In this document: positions 20,402 to 31,600 of the stretch, piece by piece
How positions within the stretch are numbered: the stretch's first letter is position 1
Layout of the letters: the number at the start of each line of letters is the position of its first letter
Origin: Adiantum capillus-veneris
Taxonomy: Eukaryota; Streptophyta; Polypodiopsida; Polypodiales; Pteridaceae
Direction: 5' to 3'
Assembly: GCA_014529385.2 (NCBI GenBank)
Contig: CM043971.1
Span: 92,623,340 to 92,687,339 of the forward strand
Length of the DNA: 64,000 nucleotides
Program-made: the position numbers and the translations under genes
The notes under the pieces: generated by a model
Told to the model about the DNA's origin: nothing
What the model saw: the letters and a program-made list of their open reading frames with translations, nothing else
Database searches by the model: none

Positions 20402-21350
20402 GTGCTTTTGATACCCTAAGGTGTCAAAAAGCTGCTCTAGGAGGCCTTGTGACTAGTTTTTAGCGTGTTTTTTGTTTGTTTTTTTGCTAGATTTTTTAGA
20501 GCGTGTCGTGGAATGGGCCGTGTGATAGCTCGAAACGAGCGTATCGGTTAGAGGGTCGTGCCGTGCTTTACAGCCCTCCGTTTGGTCACTCTATGCCCTC
20601 GGAATCCCTAAAACTGTCAATTTCCAGTAGGGAACTAGGCCCAAACTAGAAAGTCTAAGGGTGCAAGTGGGAAGAGAAAGGAGGAGAGTGGAGGACTTGT
20701 CCCACATGCTCTCATTCTCTCTTGAGGGAGTAGGGTATATATATAAGAGTGAGTCTAGTATAGATCATAAAACTGAAGACTGAGGCCTGGGCCTTGGCTT
20801 GGACTTGGGCTTGGGCTTGGGCTTGGGAAAATGGTCCCGATCCCGATCTACCTTTTATACAAACCAACCCGTCCGTTTTAAGAGTCATGTTTTTTATTTT
20901 TGAAAAATTTAGCCGCCCGCTCGCGTTTTTATTTTTCGAATTTTTTTTAATTGTTTTTTTTTAATTAAAATTTATTTTTTTTTCCAGAAATTTTTTTTTT
21001 TCCAACAAAAACTTTTTTTTTTTTTGATGCAGAAAATACAGAAATTGAAAACGCAGAAATTGAAAATGCAGAAATGCAGAAAATTGAAAAAACGAAGAAA
21101 TGCAGAAAATTGCAGAAATTGAAAACGCCGAAATTGAAAATGCAGAAATGCAGAAAATTGAAAAAACGCAGAAATGCAGAAATTGCAGAAATTGAAAAAA
21201 CGCAGACAATAGCAGAAATTGAAACTTGACAGCAAATGCAGAAAATGCAAAAAACAGAATTCTCCACACACTCCTTTCCTGCCTTTCCTATGATAGAAAT
21301 TGCACCACAAGGAAGCGTAAAGTGCTAACTAAGCTTAGTGTAGGGCATAT
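20402..21350 (-). other. E3 untranslated leader
   Basis: About 0.95 kb between the primer site and the gag ATG. It contains AT-rich homopolymer runs (20940-21025), the GCAGAAATTG repeat cluster (21029-21245) and a short GGGCTT hexamer run (about 20790-20827). No ORF of note is present. Confidence 0.75.
21029..21245. repeat. Tandem array of GCAGAAATTGAAAA-type units in the E3 leader
   Basis: Units such as GCAGAAATTGAAAACGCAG and GCAGAAATGCAGAAAATTG alternate about 15 times over 215 bp, with a higher-order period near 65-70 bp. They lie between the primer site and gag, where packaging and dimerisation signals usually sit. The three overlapping reverse-frame ORFs rich in F, S and A are artefacts of this repeat. 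Confidence 0.85.
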
Positions 21351-21367
21351 CCCCGGCAGCGGTGCCA
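21351..21367 (-). promoter_or_regulatory. E3 primer binding site (tRNA-Asp-like)
   Basis: On the minus strand TGGCACCGCTGCCGGGG lies 4 nt inside the 5' LTR end. It is close to the plant tRNA-Asp-type primer site as I recall it (TGGCGCCGTTGCCGGGG), with two differences. Confidence 0.75.
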
Positions 21368-21371
21368 AAAA

Positions 21372-21622
21372 TGTGCGCTCCTTGCCGCACTGTCGAAGCA
21401 AGGGACTTGCCAATACACCGTGTGCGAGCCACAAACGGCTCCAAGCACACAACAAGCCTAAACTAGCAAGCTCAAGAGAACAAAGGGTGTGTCACTCACC
21501 GCTCTACGCTCGCCTTCGTGGTGGATTCCTCGCCGCGATGAAGAAGAAGCTGCAGTCGTGCCGCGCTCAACCGCCTCGCCGCCGCCGTGCCTTCGTAATG
21601 CTCGATCGCACACACACTCTCC

Positions 21623-21662
<40 letters not shown>

Positions 21663-21953
21663 AGGAGGTTAAGAAGAAGAAGATGGAGATGGAGATGGAG
21701 CAAGAGCACTCTTCAATTGCACAAATGAGAGAATGAGTAAAAATTAGGTTTAGTTGGCTTTTATAGGAGCTCACCCCATTCACACTTGGGCGCCCATGCT
21801 TAGCCAACTAACCCCTTGAATGTCCAAGTTAAAGTGCGCCTCTCATCGGCGATCACTCTACCTTTCTCTATTGGTCCGACAAGCCCGGTACCTGACTCTA
21901 AATAATACAACGTTTATAGATCATAGGGTGTCCGTGTGCCGTGAGGGTTAACA
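21372..21953 (-). repeat. E3 5' LTR
   Basis: The partner of 8425-9002, 582 bp, TG...CA. It drives transcription towards lower coordinates. It carries a CT/CA microsatellite (about 21620-21662) that is 4 bp longer than in the other LTR. Confidence 0.93.
21759..21766 (-). promoter_or_regulatory. E3 LTR TATA box
   Basis: CTATAAAA on the minus strand, followed by GCCAACTAAACC, inside the 5' LTR. The same box is present in the 3' LTR at 8808-8815. Transcription would start about 25-35 bp towards lower coordinates. Confidence 0.6.
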
Positions 21954-22593
21954 CATGCCAACATTCATGAAACAAGGTATGCAGTGACACCTATGCATTT
22001 GTGAAGTCACCTAAACCAGGAAGGGGCAAGAGGGAGAGATAAGAGAGAAAGAGGGAGATGTTGCCATGCCTAGCCACCCTTGTGCCGCTCCGAGTCCAAT
22101 ACCCAGCATGCCCATTGCTTCCTGCTGCAATTAGTTTCCTTGCATTCACCTTCATTAAATTTGCAACATAGGTGCTACTGAATGAGGATCATTGCAGAGA
22201 GCGACAACTCATGCCAGCAAAACATTGGACACATGTAGTTAGGGGATGCGACACAACGCAATCAAAGAGGGCTTTCAATTATAACAGCATGTGTGAACCT
22301 TAAGGCCGGATCTACCGTCCGCAGACTATAATTCTGCAGCACATCAAGATCCACCAAGGCTATGGCTTGCAGCAAGTCGAGATATCTCACCTAGCAGCAC
22401 CAATGAGCCGCGATCTTTCGTCCGTAGGACACCTTTCTATAGCATCTCAAGATCCGCCAACGCTGTGACTTACAACACGTCAAGATCGCTTAAAAAATAG
22501 CACCGATGAGTACCTAATATTGTCACATAAGAACTTAACCACCTACTGCACAACATATATTAGAGTGAGACAACACAATAAACAATCACTCAC
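21954..22593. repeat. Intergenic DNA with a 103-bp tandem duplication
   Basis: No gene is supported. Two diverged copies of a unit starting GATCT-CCGTCCG begin at 22309 and 22412 (to about 22513). They share the landmarks CATCAAGATCC-CCAA and CACCAATGAG. Confidence 0.6.
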
Positions 22594-22678
22594 ATGAAGA
22601 GGACTGAGGAGGCCTCCATAACTATCCTGTAAAATTTGTGGCAAATCTTGCTTATACAAGGTAGCAAATGGCTCTATA
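22594..22678 (-). pseudogene. Isolated exon of a glycoside hydrolase family 1 beta-glucosidase
   Basis: The minus-strand exon encodes IEPFATLYKQDLPQILQ followed by DSYGGLLSPLH. GH1 enzymes have the conserved pattern [IL]-x-P-[FY]-[VA]-T-L-[FY]-H-W-D-L-P-Q-x-L-x-D-x-Y-G-G here, and most positions match. The invariant H-W of HWD is K-Q, which would damage the glycone pocket. The exon is bounded by AG (22680-22679) and GTGAGT (from 22593), so splice sites appear kept. No flanking GH1 exons (for example the NEP acid/base motif) were found within about 1 kb either side. It is probably a gene fragment or a captured exon. Intact GH1 enzymes hydrolyse beta-glucosides. Confidence 0.68.
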
Positions 22679-23832
22679 CTTGACAAATATGAAGCATCAC
22701 TCTTATAAAAAAACGAGCCCCTACTGCATGCCAAAATCCATGGCCAATGGTCTCTCTCATAGGCCGATTCTTCTATAGCAGGTCGATACCCCTCAGCAAA
22801 TCCACTAGCACTGCAAGCCATACCTCTAGCTATAGAACACCAAAACCCATCAGCATTGCAAGCCAAAAAAAAAAAACAAAAACCCATTAAAAGAAACCCT
22901 TTCCCACCATAGTGATGGCGAGGTGCCAACCCCAACACCTGGGAGTTTACAAGCGTAGCTGTAGGAAAAGCCATGGGAAAGGAGCACTGGGAAAATCCAT
23001 GCGACAAATTAGAGAGGGCGTCTCTCCCCGCAAGCTGGTGGGTGAGCTAAATTGGAGAAGTACAGAAGAGGGAAAATGGAGGAGGCAAGGCAAGCTTGTG
23101 GAGCAGGGGAGAAGGGAATATTGAGGAAACTCTAGCTGCCCACAAGGAACGAGAGAAGACGAGGGATACTGATGATGATGATGAATGTGCAACCGAGCAA
23201 AAGGGAAAGCCATGGAGAGCCGAAAGCTGTGCAAAGAGAACCATTAGAAATATTCCCATCCGGAGAGGCAAGGAGGGGTAACAAAAGGGTGGAGGGGAGC
23301 GAAGCCATGGAAATGAAGGAAGCGGCCTACTTATGAAATTTCCACATCCACCCATACCCAATAATGGACTGTCTCTCACTTTACCACCACTCAAAGAGAA
23401 AATTAGTTTTCTTGAATTTTCACAATTTACAAAAAAATATGTCCTCATTTTTCATTTTTCATAGGAAACGTTCATCCTTTCATCCCTCTTGTTACAATGA
23501 GTGCCCTTATGCACCAATAAAAAAACTGTGTTTTTTTTAAAAAAAAAATGTATATCATTTAACCTCTAAGGCTTTCAAAGGCAGCCCAAAATCCTTTCCT
23601 TGGTAAATGAGCATACACTTCATATTTCAAAACTCAAGACCTGTCCATTATTAGATTTACACACTGTACATTTAAATGAGTGCCCACTATCTTATTTCAA
23701 CGAATCATCATTTTTGGCCTATCAAAAAATGCTTGAAAATACAACTCGGTCTTTTTTTCTATTTTAGTTCAGCAAAAAGAGAAGGCATCTCTATAGCCTT
23801 TGCCCTTTAGGCAGGCCAAAAACCATTCTCTC
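22679..23832. other. Intergenic DNA
   Basis: I see no supported gene. Several ORFs of 60-154 codons on both strands overlap one another here and show no domain. An A12 run lies near 22866 and an A9 run near 23540. Confidence 0.4.
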
Positions 23833-24175
23833 TCAGATGACCTCTGCATCAACAGATTACATCTCCTTCCCCCCCCCCCCGGTTCTTTTTCCTCTAAGCT
23901 AGCTCAACATCTTGGCAGATTAATTGAATGAAACAACTCATAATATTTGGTAAAAGTGAAAGGTTTTGTCCAACATTGACTTGAACCGTAGTCACCGCAC
24001 TGAATGCTGCAGGGCATTGGCGAGACCGCCGAGATCAAGCAGATAAAAAAAATTCATTCTCTCTCAATTCACCTTTGCTTCAACAGACTACATCTCCCCC
24101 TCCCCCCTCCGCCCCTTTTTTCCCCGTCCAAGCTAGCACAACATCTCGACAATTCCCCAAAATGAAACACCTCAA
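23833..24175. repeat. Diverged tandem duplication, period about 220 bp
   Basis: The segment CATTCTCTCTCA...CAACAGA-TACATCTCC at 23833 recurs at about 24055, each followed by a C-rich run, AGCTAGC-CAACATCT and AATGAAACA-CTCA. The first copy holds a C13 run near 23867-23880. Confidence 0.6.
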
Positions 24176-24253
24176 AAAATTTGAACATATGTACTCATGC
24201 CTAGGGTGGTTTGGACGCCACGTGTGGTCCTTGCAACAGGCAATGATGCACAG

Positions 24254-24375
24254 AAAACTTTTGGCACTCGCCCTTGCTCTAGAGTACCCGGTTGAGGATT
24301 TGACACCAACAGGAAAACTTTTTACACTCACCCTTGCTCCAGAGGACGTTGTTGAGAGTTTGACACCAGCAAAAT
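24254..24375 (+). repeat. 60-bp tandem repeat inside an ORF
   Basis: Two copies of a 60-bp unit start at 24254 and 24314. In the + frame of 24075-24545 they encode RKLLALALALEYPVEDLTPT and a diverged copy. The ORF (156 codons) has no recognised domain, so I do not call it a gene. Confidence 0.6.
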
Positions 24376-24509
24376 CATCTGTCCTCCTTGTAGAGTTATT
24401 TGGTGGAGACTTTGATGCACCCGACCATCCTCACTCCAGATTTACTCAGGCCATGACACCCATCCTCGGTGGTGAGTTACTATGGACATCATTGAGTACG
24501 ACCATAACT

Positions 24510-24765
24510 GTGGCGATGTTTCCCTGCATGACCAACACTAGCTAGAGCTAGAGACCATATTGTTAACTTTGCAGGGTTGGTAGAAAAAATAGTGTAGTAG
24601 TAATGACTATGAGGCCCACATCATCACTGAGTCATGCACTGTGATGTTCATCTACATGATCAACACCTGGAGCTTGAGATCGTATTGCTAACCATGCAAG
24701 GTAGGTAGACATAAACAATGTAGTAGTATTGCCTATATATGAGTCCTTCACCCTATGGAATGCTA
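24510..24765. repeat. Diverged tandem duplication, period about 130 bp
   Basis: Two imperfect copies, from about 24510 and about 24639, share GATGTT-CC-TGCATGA-CAACAC, GAGCT-GAGA-C-TATTG-TAAC and TGTAGTAGTA-TG. Together with neighbouring duplications this makes a local cluster of small tandem duplications. Confidence 0.55.
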
Positions 24766-26399
24766 TGGCTGAGCCACATTGCAAAGTTTTAGCAGCATGC
24801 CTGCAAGGTCCACATGCTCAGAGATGAGTCAAATTGTCCACAAGCTGGAATTATTTCAAGAAGCTCAGAATCATACCATCCACGCACCAAAAACACCGAT
24901 AGTTAAGAACAACAACAGTGGGTACGGAGAGAAGGTCGAGCTGTATGTAGAATGAGAGGACTACTGGCAATAAGCAGTCATGGTTATGAGGGATGGACAG
25001 CCCTAGCAACCCATCCTCAGGGTCCGTCAGCTCCAACTATCATCATCCTTTCTCTCGTCAATATTGTCATGAATATTCTCTCTCTATTAAACCCGCATCG
25101 TATGATTTTTAGTTATCAGAATCAGCTACTGACTATTTCAAAAATCACATGCATTGAAACCCCATGTGGTAATTATTATGGATAATTAAACCAAATCACA
25201 TGCCCAAAGAATTACTCTTAATCCTGCGGTATAACGCAATGCGGATAGCTATGGGATAAATTACCTCCCTGCATAAAGTGTCTTCATCTCCTCCCTAAAC
25301 AAAAATAAATAAAGACACATGATGGGAACTCTTACTGAATCTTCCAATTCAAATGTCAAAATGAAGCATCTGTTGGTATTTATATTGAGAAATTTAAAAT
25401 TTTATTGGTTTTCTTCAAGACAAGCTTTGAGCCAATGACTGTTCTTTCTCATGTTTGTGCAAGGCGCTAGAGACAACTCCTAGCCCCACTTTTTTTGTCA
25501 ACATTTCTCTCTCAATTTGTCCATTATTCTAGATTTTTACACATTGCATTATCGAAGTGCTACACGTAAAACACACGACATAAGAAAATCCAAGTTTTAA
25601 ATGTAGATCACAAATGAGCCCAAGTTCTTGAGTTTAGGTTCTTTTGACTATACTTGACTTCCACTATTGTGCTTCATTTTGGACTTTGCATAGAATATCA
25701 TGTTCAAGATGTCACCCACCTTGTGTACACAACCTTGGGAAACTTTTGAATCTTGTTTGTTATGGCAATGAGTGTAGTGTAAACTCCAATACACAAATAT
25801 GGTCGTTCACCAAGTAATAGAAGAGTGAGAAATATACATAGAAACATTTGATAGGATGTAACTTGGATATATTGTCCTTTGAGGATTCTTGTAGTATAGG
25901 AAGCGCTACAATGAGGAAATTTGTCCAAAGTAAATATAATATCAAAACCTTCCATATATGACTTTTCATCTTATGGTCTCTTATCAATGTGCCAAAAATT
26001 ACTTCTCATAAACCCAAGTTTTTTTATTGATAACAAAGCTCTCTTTGAGCACTTATGTGGTAGTGATGTGTGTGAACACATTTACGACCATCGGGGCATT
26101 TTTCCCTCACTACAAGGTTTCTCCTCCTGTGCATTGTTTATATACCCATCACTTTAGGGATAACTTATCTTTCCATTTCACACTAAGTAATACTACTCTC
26201 TATTGTGTGCCTTGAGCTTCCTTGTCTTATGCAAGCTTTGTGTGTTTCCCTGCAACCCTATTTCCAACAATTTTTTCAAAGCCTGCTCGCATGGTAGCTA
26301 CCTCCATCATTGGTTCTAGCAAAGGTTTAATCAAGGTAGAAATTGTGTTGCCAATGTTTCATAGATTGTTCTAAAGAAGTTTAAAATGAGCTTTTACAA
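24766..26399. other. Intergenic AT-rich DNA
   Basis: No gene, RNA or repeat structure that I can support. The ORFs present are short, overlapping and without recognisable domains. Confidence 0.4.
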
Positions 26400-26692
26400 G
26401 GTATTAATGGTTCTTTCAACACCATGAAATCATGCGAGGCCAAGCATACCAACAAGTTTGTTGAAGATGACTGCATAAATAAAACCAGTTATACGATAAT
26501 TGCTAAAGATAAAAATATCATGGAGTTAACACAAGGTGGGCATGAAGGTATGAATGTACCATTGCTGCTAACAATATGTTTACGGGTACCGATGTAATAA
26601 TGCAAAATGATGATGCTAATATTGATGCTTCTTCACTATTGAGAGAAGAAGGTATCCTTGTTGATGTTTTCTTGGCAGATTTTGCTATGTAT
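26400..26692 (+). pseudogene. Decayed coding-like region, left part, split by E2
   Basis: One + frame reads NGSFNTMKSCEAKHTNKF and on to NVPLLL. After an indel another frame reads NDDANIDASSLLREEG and VFLADFAMY, which runs into the E2 insertion. The same frame resumes across E2 at 38021 with EQSIMDCYYDVSTYSEG. The acidic, Asp/Asn-rich composition is protein-like. The function is unknown. Confidence 0.4.
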
Positions 26693-26951
26693 TGAAGCGG
26701 TCCGGGGCGGGCAACAAGAAGAGCAACCTCTAGATACCCTTCAAGGCTCCCGTGCTGCTCAATGGGGCTGGGGCACAACACAACACAAACCAAAACAACA
26801 AATCCACAGCCAAATCCCAACTACACAAGGGGCACCACCTAGTTTAAGAGCGAACTAGGACGCAAAAGAGGAGAATCGTTACAGCAACCCACAAATAAGC
26901 AAGGAATTTACACTAACCCTAACACCAATGGAACACTCTTACACACTAAAA

Positions 26952-27035
<84 letters not shown>

Positions 27036-29413
27036 TGCTCGGGCTGCTTTGAAGTGTATCGTTAATGATCAAGTAAACATAAATATATATATGTAAGAAA
27101 GAAAGAGAAGGGGGAAGGGGGTTCTTGTTGCACTAATGCCTTCTTACAAATCTGTCATGACCAATCAAAGTGAGATTAGTATTTGTTCAACATAGCCTGA
27201 GTAAATTACACCACAACACATCACAAGAAAAAACCACCCCAATCACTGTCTTAAGGCCAGGGGAGTCCTCTCCACCCTGTCGCCCTCTTACAGCATGTGG
27301 GATTTATGGCTAAATTGATAACAATACCCGGAGACAAGCTATCAAGAACTTAAATAAAACACCAAGACACTTACACATCATTATTGTCCATGACTTCACG
27401 TAGGAAGGGAGACAAGGTATCCATGCTTAGTCCAAATTCACCCTCCTTGATTCAGCAAATGTTGGGCTTACACTAGTAGGAGAAATAATAGATTTCCTAC
27501 TCTCAATTGAATGATCACTCTCTCTTACAATGGCATAGAGTTCCCTTGCTAATCACCCCTAATACAACACATACATATGCCTAATGCCAATGAGATTCCA
27601 CTCAAGAGCTCCTTCTCAAGAGGTTGAGCTTGGCTTCTCAAGCTATAGCATAGTGCTCTTTCTTCTCCTTTTTTGTGCTAGCTACACCCTCCTTTTATAG
27701 CAATTTTGAAGGCTAGGGTTACTCCTCTAACCATGGTTGGGTTAGATTTTCAGCAATTTACCTAATTTCTTTTGCTTGGAATTATCAAGAAGTTGGTGGG
27801 GAAAGAGAGAGGAGAGAAATGGAGGTGATAGGACTTTTCATAGTGGGTTAGTGTTAGTAGAGTTAGTATTAATTTACAAATGGAATTGGATATTTACAAT
27901 GGGAGTATCCATGTAGGATACAAATAAGGAATAAAAACTCTTAAGAGGTAAGAAAAGGTGGATTTCTTACAAGGTTGATGCTCCAAGTGTCTTGAGTAGG
28001 GCCAATTTTGACGCTTGTTGACGGTCCACTAGCTTTTACGGTACATTTTTTCTCCACTCTTGACCTTCCTTGAGAGACAAGGTAATTGAAGCTGAGTAAT
28101 CAACCACCATGATGCTGTCTTTTAAGAGAAGAGGCTGAATTTTGTGGTCTTTTGATAGATATGGGTAATTTGGAGGAGGAAAAATGAGACTAGCTAGTCA
28201 ATTTTGGAATGGAATTGTGTGTGGGAGGTATGAGCTCACCATGGTTTCTTTTATTCTTCAAGGTTGAGGAGAAGGTGAGTAGGGTGCAGAGAGGAGTGGT
28301 GAGAGAGGTGGGGATGATGAGTGGAGAAGTGTGTGTGAAAGAGGAAAATGATAAAGTGGAAGAGAGAGTGTGGCTGCATAGCATGGGAAAACTGGGGTCC
28401 ACTAATAAAATCATAGCTCACAGCTCGTAGCTCAAAAAAATATGAAAAAATTTGAGGCAAAAGTTCAGCCCACGAGATACAACTTTTGTTTGTATCACCT
28501 TTTCAAATTCGGAGAGCAAGTGAACTTTAAAAATTCAGCAAAACCGACTGTTTCTTTCCACTGCACAAAGTCCTTGTGGGGTCCTTCTTTGGATGATTCT
28601 TTTGAATACCTCCAAGAGTGAGCCCTCCATAGTGCATGTATGCATGCCACCTACCCTTGACCTTATTTGGTAGGTTCTCTATAATTGAAGATATTGTTGA
28701 GATCATGATATAAGTGAATAGTACAACTAAGAAAATCAAATACTGAGGGGTCTAAAAAATATGTACATGTCAAATATAAATAATATAAGTGGAAAAAATA
28801 TGGTGTCAAAAGAAATCTCTCTCATTATGAGGCTACCATAAAAAGATAAATATTTTTGGTGTTCTAATTTTTTAGAAAAAAAACAAAATAGATGTAGGAA
28901 GGGAAAAATCACAATAGTGAAAAATATACACATAAATAAAACTAGTTTTTTTGGATTTTTATTGGGGTGGAGTTACACCAAATATAAGAGAAGCTTACAT
29001 GAAAATATTTCTATATGGAATAAAGAGTATGAAAAATGGTAAGAAAAATTGTGGTAATGGTGAGGCAATGTACAAAGCATAAATAACACACACCTAGGTA
29101 GAAATATTTAAATAAATACCAAAATAATTATGAAAAAATCTTTTATTTAGGCCCTATATACAAAGAAATATTTACATACGCATGGGCCATAATATACTTA
29201 TATTTTTTTATATTTTTTATTTTTTTGGCTCAACTAGCCCAATGACTAGCTAATTGAGGGTTTTTTATTTCAGTAAGGAGATATGGAAAAAGTCCCCTAA
29301 CTCACACGCATCTATATACAGTGAAAGGGTGAGGGTAACCACAGTGTTTGAGTGATTTGATAGGGTGAGATAACTCACTATGGCAATTACAGAGAGCCGA
29401 AAAACGGATATCA
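26693..29413 (-). repeat. E2 3' LTR
   Basis: 2.72 kb. On the minus strand it starts TGATATCCG and ends CCGCTTCA. It contains a (GA)n tract of about 78 bp at 26955-27032 and a TATA box, CTATAAAA, at 27693-27700 (minus). It has no ORF of note; short ORFs here recur in the other LTR because the LTRs are copies. Confidence 0.92.
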
Positions 29414-29426
29414 TTAGCCCTCCCCC
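29414..29426 (-). promoter_or_regulatory. E2 polypurine tract overlapping the end of pol
   Basis: On the minus strand GGGGGAGGG is followed by CTAA and then the LTR's TG. The tract is itself coding: its codons and the preceding CTG encode L-G-E-G, and the TAA stop at 29416-29414 abuts the LTR. Confidence 0.8.
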
Positions 29427-30887
29427 AGGATATCATACAGAATCTTTTCCAAAGAGAGTGCTTCAGAGTCCTTGACAAGATCTTCATTGTTTGGCCCCTT
29501 GGAATTTTGGTTTGTGTTACACTCATGCTTCATGGAACAATACTTACATGAGATAGTTGCCTTTTGCTCTGGTAGATCCTTTGGTAGAAGGCTACTCAAG
29601 TAAGGCTTCAAGCGATAGCCGTTTACCTTCCTGGAGTGCTCTTTCCCATTCAAGTCCATAAGTTGATAGTAACTTGAATTGAAAGCCTTCTTGACTATGT
29701 ATGGCCCCTGCCATCTTGTTTCAAATTTGGCATCAAAACGATTATCGATTTGATTGTCATACCTTAGCACAAGATCTCCTTCATTGATGCCTTTGTCCTT
29801 CAGTTTCTTGTCAAGCTTCTCCTTTGTCTGTGTGGCTTTCCTCTTATAGCACTCGTATGCTGCTGCTCTTTTCCACTCAAGCTCAGCTAAGGTAAGAAGT
29901 CGATCCATCCATTCTTCTTGATCATCTTGTGCTGATTTGCCATGAAGTCGCATTGTTGGAATGTTTAGCTCAATTGGCTGTAAAGCCTCTTGACCATAGA
30001 CCAAGTGAAATGGTGTGAACTCCGTGGCTTCCCTATATGTGGTTCGATACGCCCACAAGGCACCATCCAAGAAGTCATCCCACAAACTTTGTCTTGTTTT
30101 TCACCATCTTTCTAATGATGCCTACAATGACACCATTAGCTTTTTCTACCAAACCATTTGATTGGGGATAGTAGGGTGTACTGTGACGATGTAGAATGTG
30201 AAGTTCTTCACAGACTTCTGTGAGCAATCCCTTTCTAAACCCTAGACCGTTATCAGAAACAATCTCCAAAGGTGTGCCAAATATACAACAAATGTGAGTG
30301 TAGACGAATTTGCTCACTGTCCTCTCATTTACCTTTGCCACACTTTGTGCCTCCACCCACCTAGTCATATAGTCTACAGCCACTAGAATGTAGAGTTTAC
30401 CATTTTTTTTCCTAGTCAGAGGACCCATAGCATCAATGCCCCACTTTTCAAAGGGTCCATTTGCAAGCACGATTTGCCTTGGACCATAAATCAATCTTCT
30501 ATTCCCATTTACCTGACAATTGTGACAACTTTTACACCAATGTTGGACATCCACATGCAGACTTGGCCAAACATACCCCGCAAGCAAAGTCTTCTTCACA
30601 GTTAATTCTTGGGAAAAATGACCACCACATGCCTCTTCATGCAAACCTTTTAGAATGGCTGGAATTTTCGTGATAGTTGGTACTCTTCTGCACACTTTAT
30701 CCTTCCCTCTTTGATAGAGGGAGCCTTCTAGGAAGAGATACATGCTTGCCTTCTTCATGAGTCTCCTCTTCTGAGCTTTTGTGAAGTTTGCTGGAAACTC
30801 ACCCTCCAAAATGTAGCCAATGATGGGAGCCAATGACTCCAATCCCTGGTACCTCGGTTGCTTCACAACAGCAGCCACCATGATGAC
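29414..30887 (-). pseudogene. E2 integrase
   Basis: The first part (30881-30075) has the zinc finger GGHF...CKSCHNC, then WGIDAMGP, VSDNGLGF and GLVEKANG, so the D-D-E triad is kept. A frameshift near 30085 moves the rest (30085-29414) to another frame: WAYRTTYREATEFTPFHLVY, then the GPY-type module WQGPYIV and a charged tail. It is preceded by TAG at 30890-30888, which separates it from the RNase H in the same frame. Role: inserts the cDNA into the genome. It cannot be made intact from this copy. Confidence 0.88.
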
Positions 30888-31600
30888 CTACACTTCTTTC
30901 TTTACACATGCAACGGCTTGTTGTGCAAGTAAATCACCATCTTCATTTTGTTTCTTAGGAATATGATATAATTGCACCTCCTCAAATTGATTAAATAGCC
31001 TACGGATGGTATGAACTTTGGCCCTTAGTCTTTCATTTTTGCATGCCCAAATGCCTAAAATCTGCTTCACAATGAGAAGTGCATCCCCTTTTACCATGAG
31101 ACGTTGTATACCATGGCCAATGCATATTTTTAAACCATGAAGTAGTGTGTCATATTCTGCTTCATTGTTGCTAGCTGAACTTGGTAGATTGAACTTCTCT
31201 TTCATGACCACCTCTCCACTTGGGTTGAGCAACACTAGCCCTCCCCCTGCTTTTCCTGTGGCTCGACAAAAAGCTCCATCAAAGAACAAGGTAAAAGCAT
31301 TAGGAATACTTTTTGGTGGTGGCAATGGTAGGGTCTTTACTTCAGGCACCTTAATCTCCTTTTCATGCACCCTATAAGTGAGAATCCCTGCCAATTGTGC
31401 ACGCACACTATCTTCTACCTTGAAAGAGTATTGAAACTCTTGCAACTCCATAATCCACTTTGAGATCCTAGTACTAAGATTCATTTGAGATGACATCCAA
31501 GGGAACAAATTCTCTACGGTGAGGATTACAAAAGGTTTTGGGAGCAAGTAGGATCTAAACTTCCTTATCGCAAACATGAGAGAAAGCATCATGAGTTCTG
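30888..31600 (-). pseudogene. E2 end of first RNase H and second (archaeal/plant-type) RNase H
   Basis: It begins with the end of the degenerate first RNase H (FRSYLLPKPF) and the connector WIMELQEFQYSF. The second RNase H has LFFDGAFCRATGKAGGG, SNNEAEYDTL and GDALLIVKQ, with D, E and D at the expected places. It ends in QNEDGDLLAQQA, which supplies the last Asp. Unlike E1, the second RNase H therefore keeps all visible catalytic acids. A frameshift near 31600 separates it from RT. Confidence 0.87.

Larger units (their letters stand above)
8425..21953 (-). mobile_element. E3: complete Ty3/Gypsy LTR retrotransposon with extended polyprotein
   Basis: Two near-identical LTRs (8425-9002 and 21372-21953) bound the element, and both flanks carry the 5-bp duplication CATGC (8420-8424, 21954-21958). 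On the minus strand the order is 5' LTR, primer site, 1-kb leader, gag, protease, RT, RNase H, integrase, second protease-like domain, repeats, accessory ORF, polypurine tract, 3' LTR. By eye I count about four substitutions plus a microsatellite length difference between the LTRs, so the insertion is young. There is no chromodomain and only one RNase H. It belongs to a non-chromovirus Gypsy lineage near Athila/Tat or their early-plant relatives; the exact clade is not settled. Confidence 0.93.

Noticed and set aside
20961-21310. Three overlapping 100-112-codon minus-strand ORFs rich in Phe, Ser and Ala
   Set aside because: All three frames are open because of the GCAGAAATTG repeat array in the E3 leader; no domain and no start context.
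22711-23007. Upstream part of the minus-strand ORF that contains the GH1 exon, considered as coding
   Set aside because: Only the 85-bp part matches GH1; the rest has no family similarity and lies beyond a splice acceptor, so it is probably intronic.
23985-24040. Possible tRNA-like sequence
   Set aside because: No acceptor stem pairing or T-loop could be built by eye.
24075-24545. Plus-strand 156-codon ORF with a 20-residue repeat
   Set aside because: It starts in a C-rich duplication, the repeat comes from local tandem duplication, and no domain or gene structure supports it.
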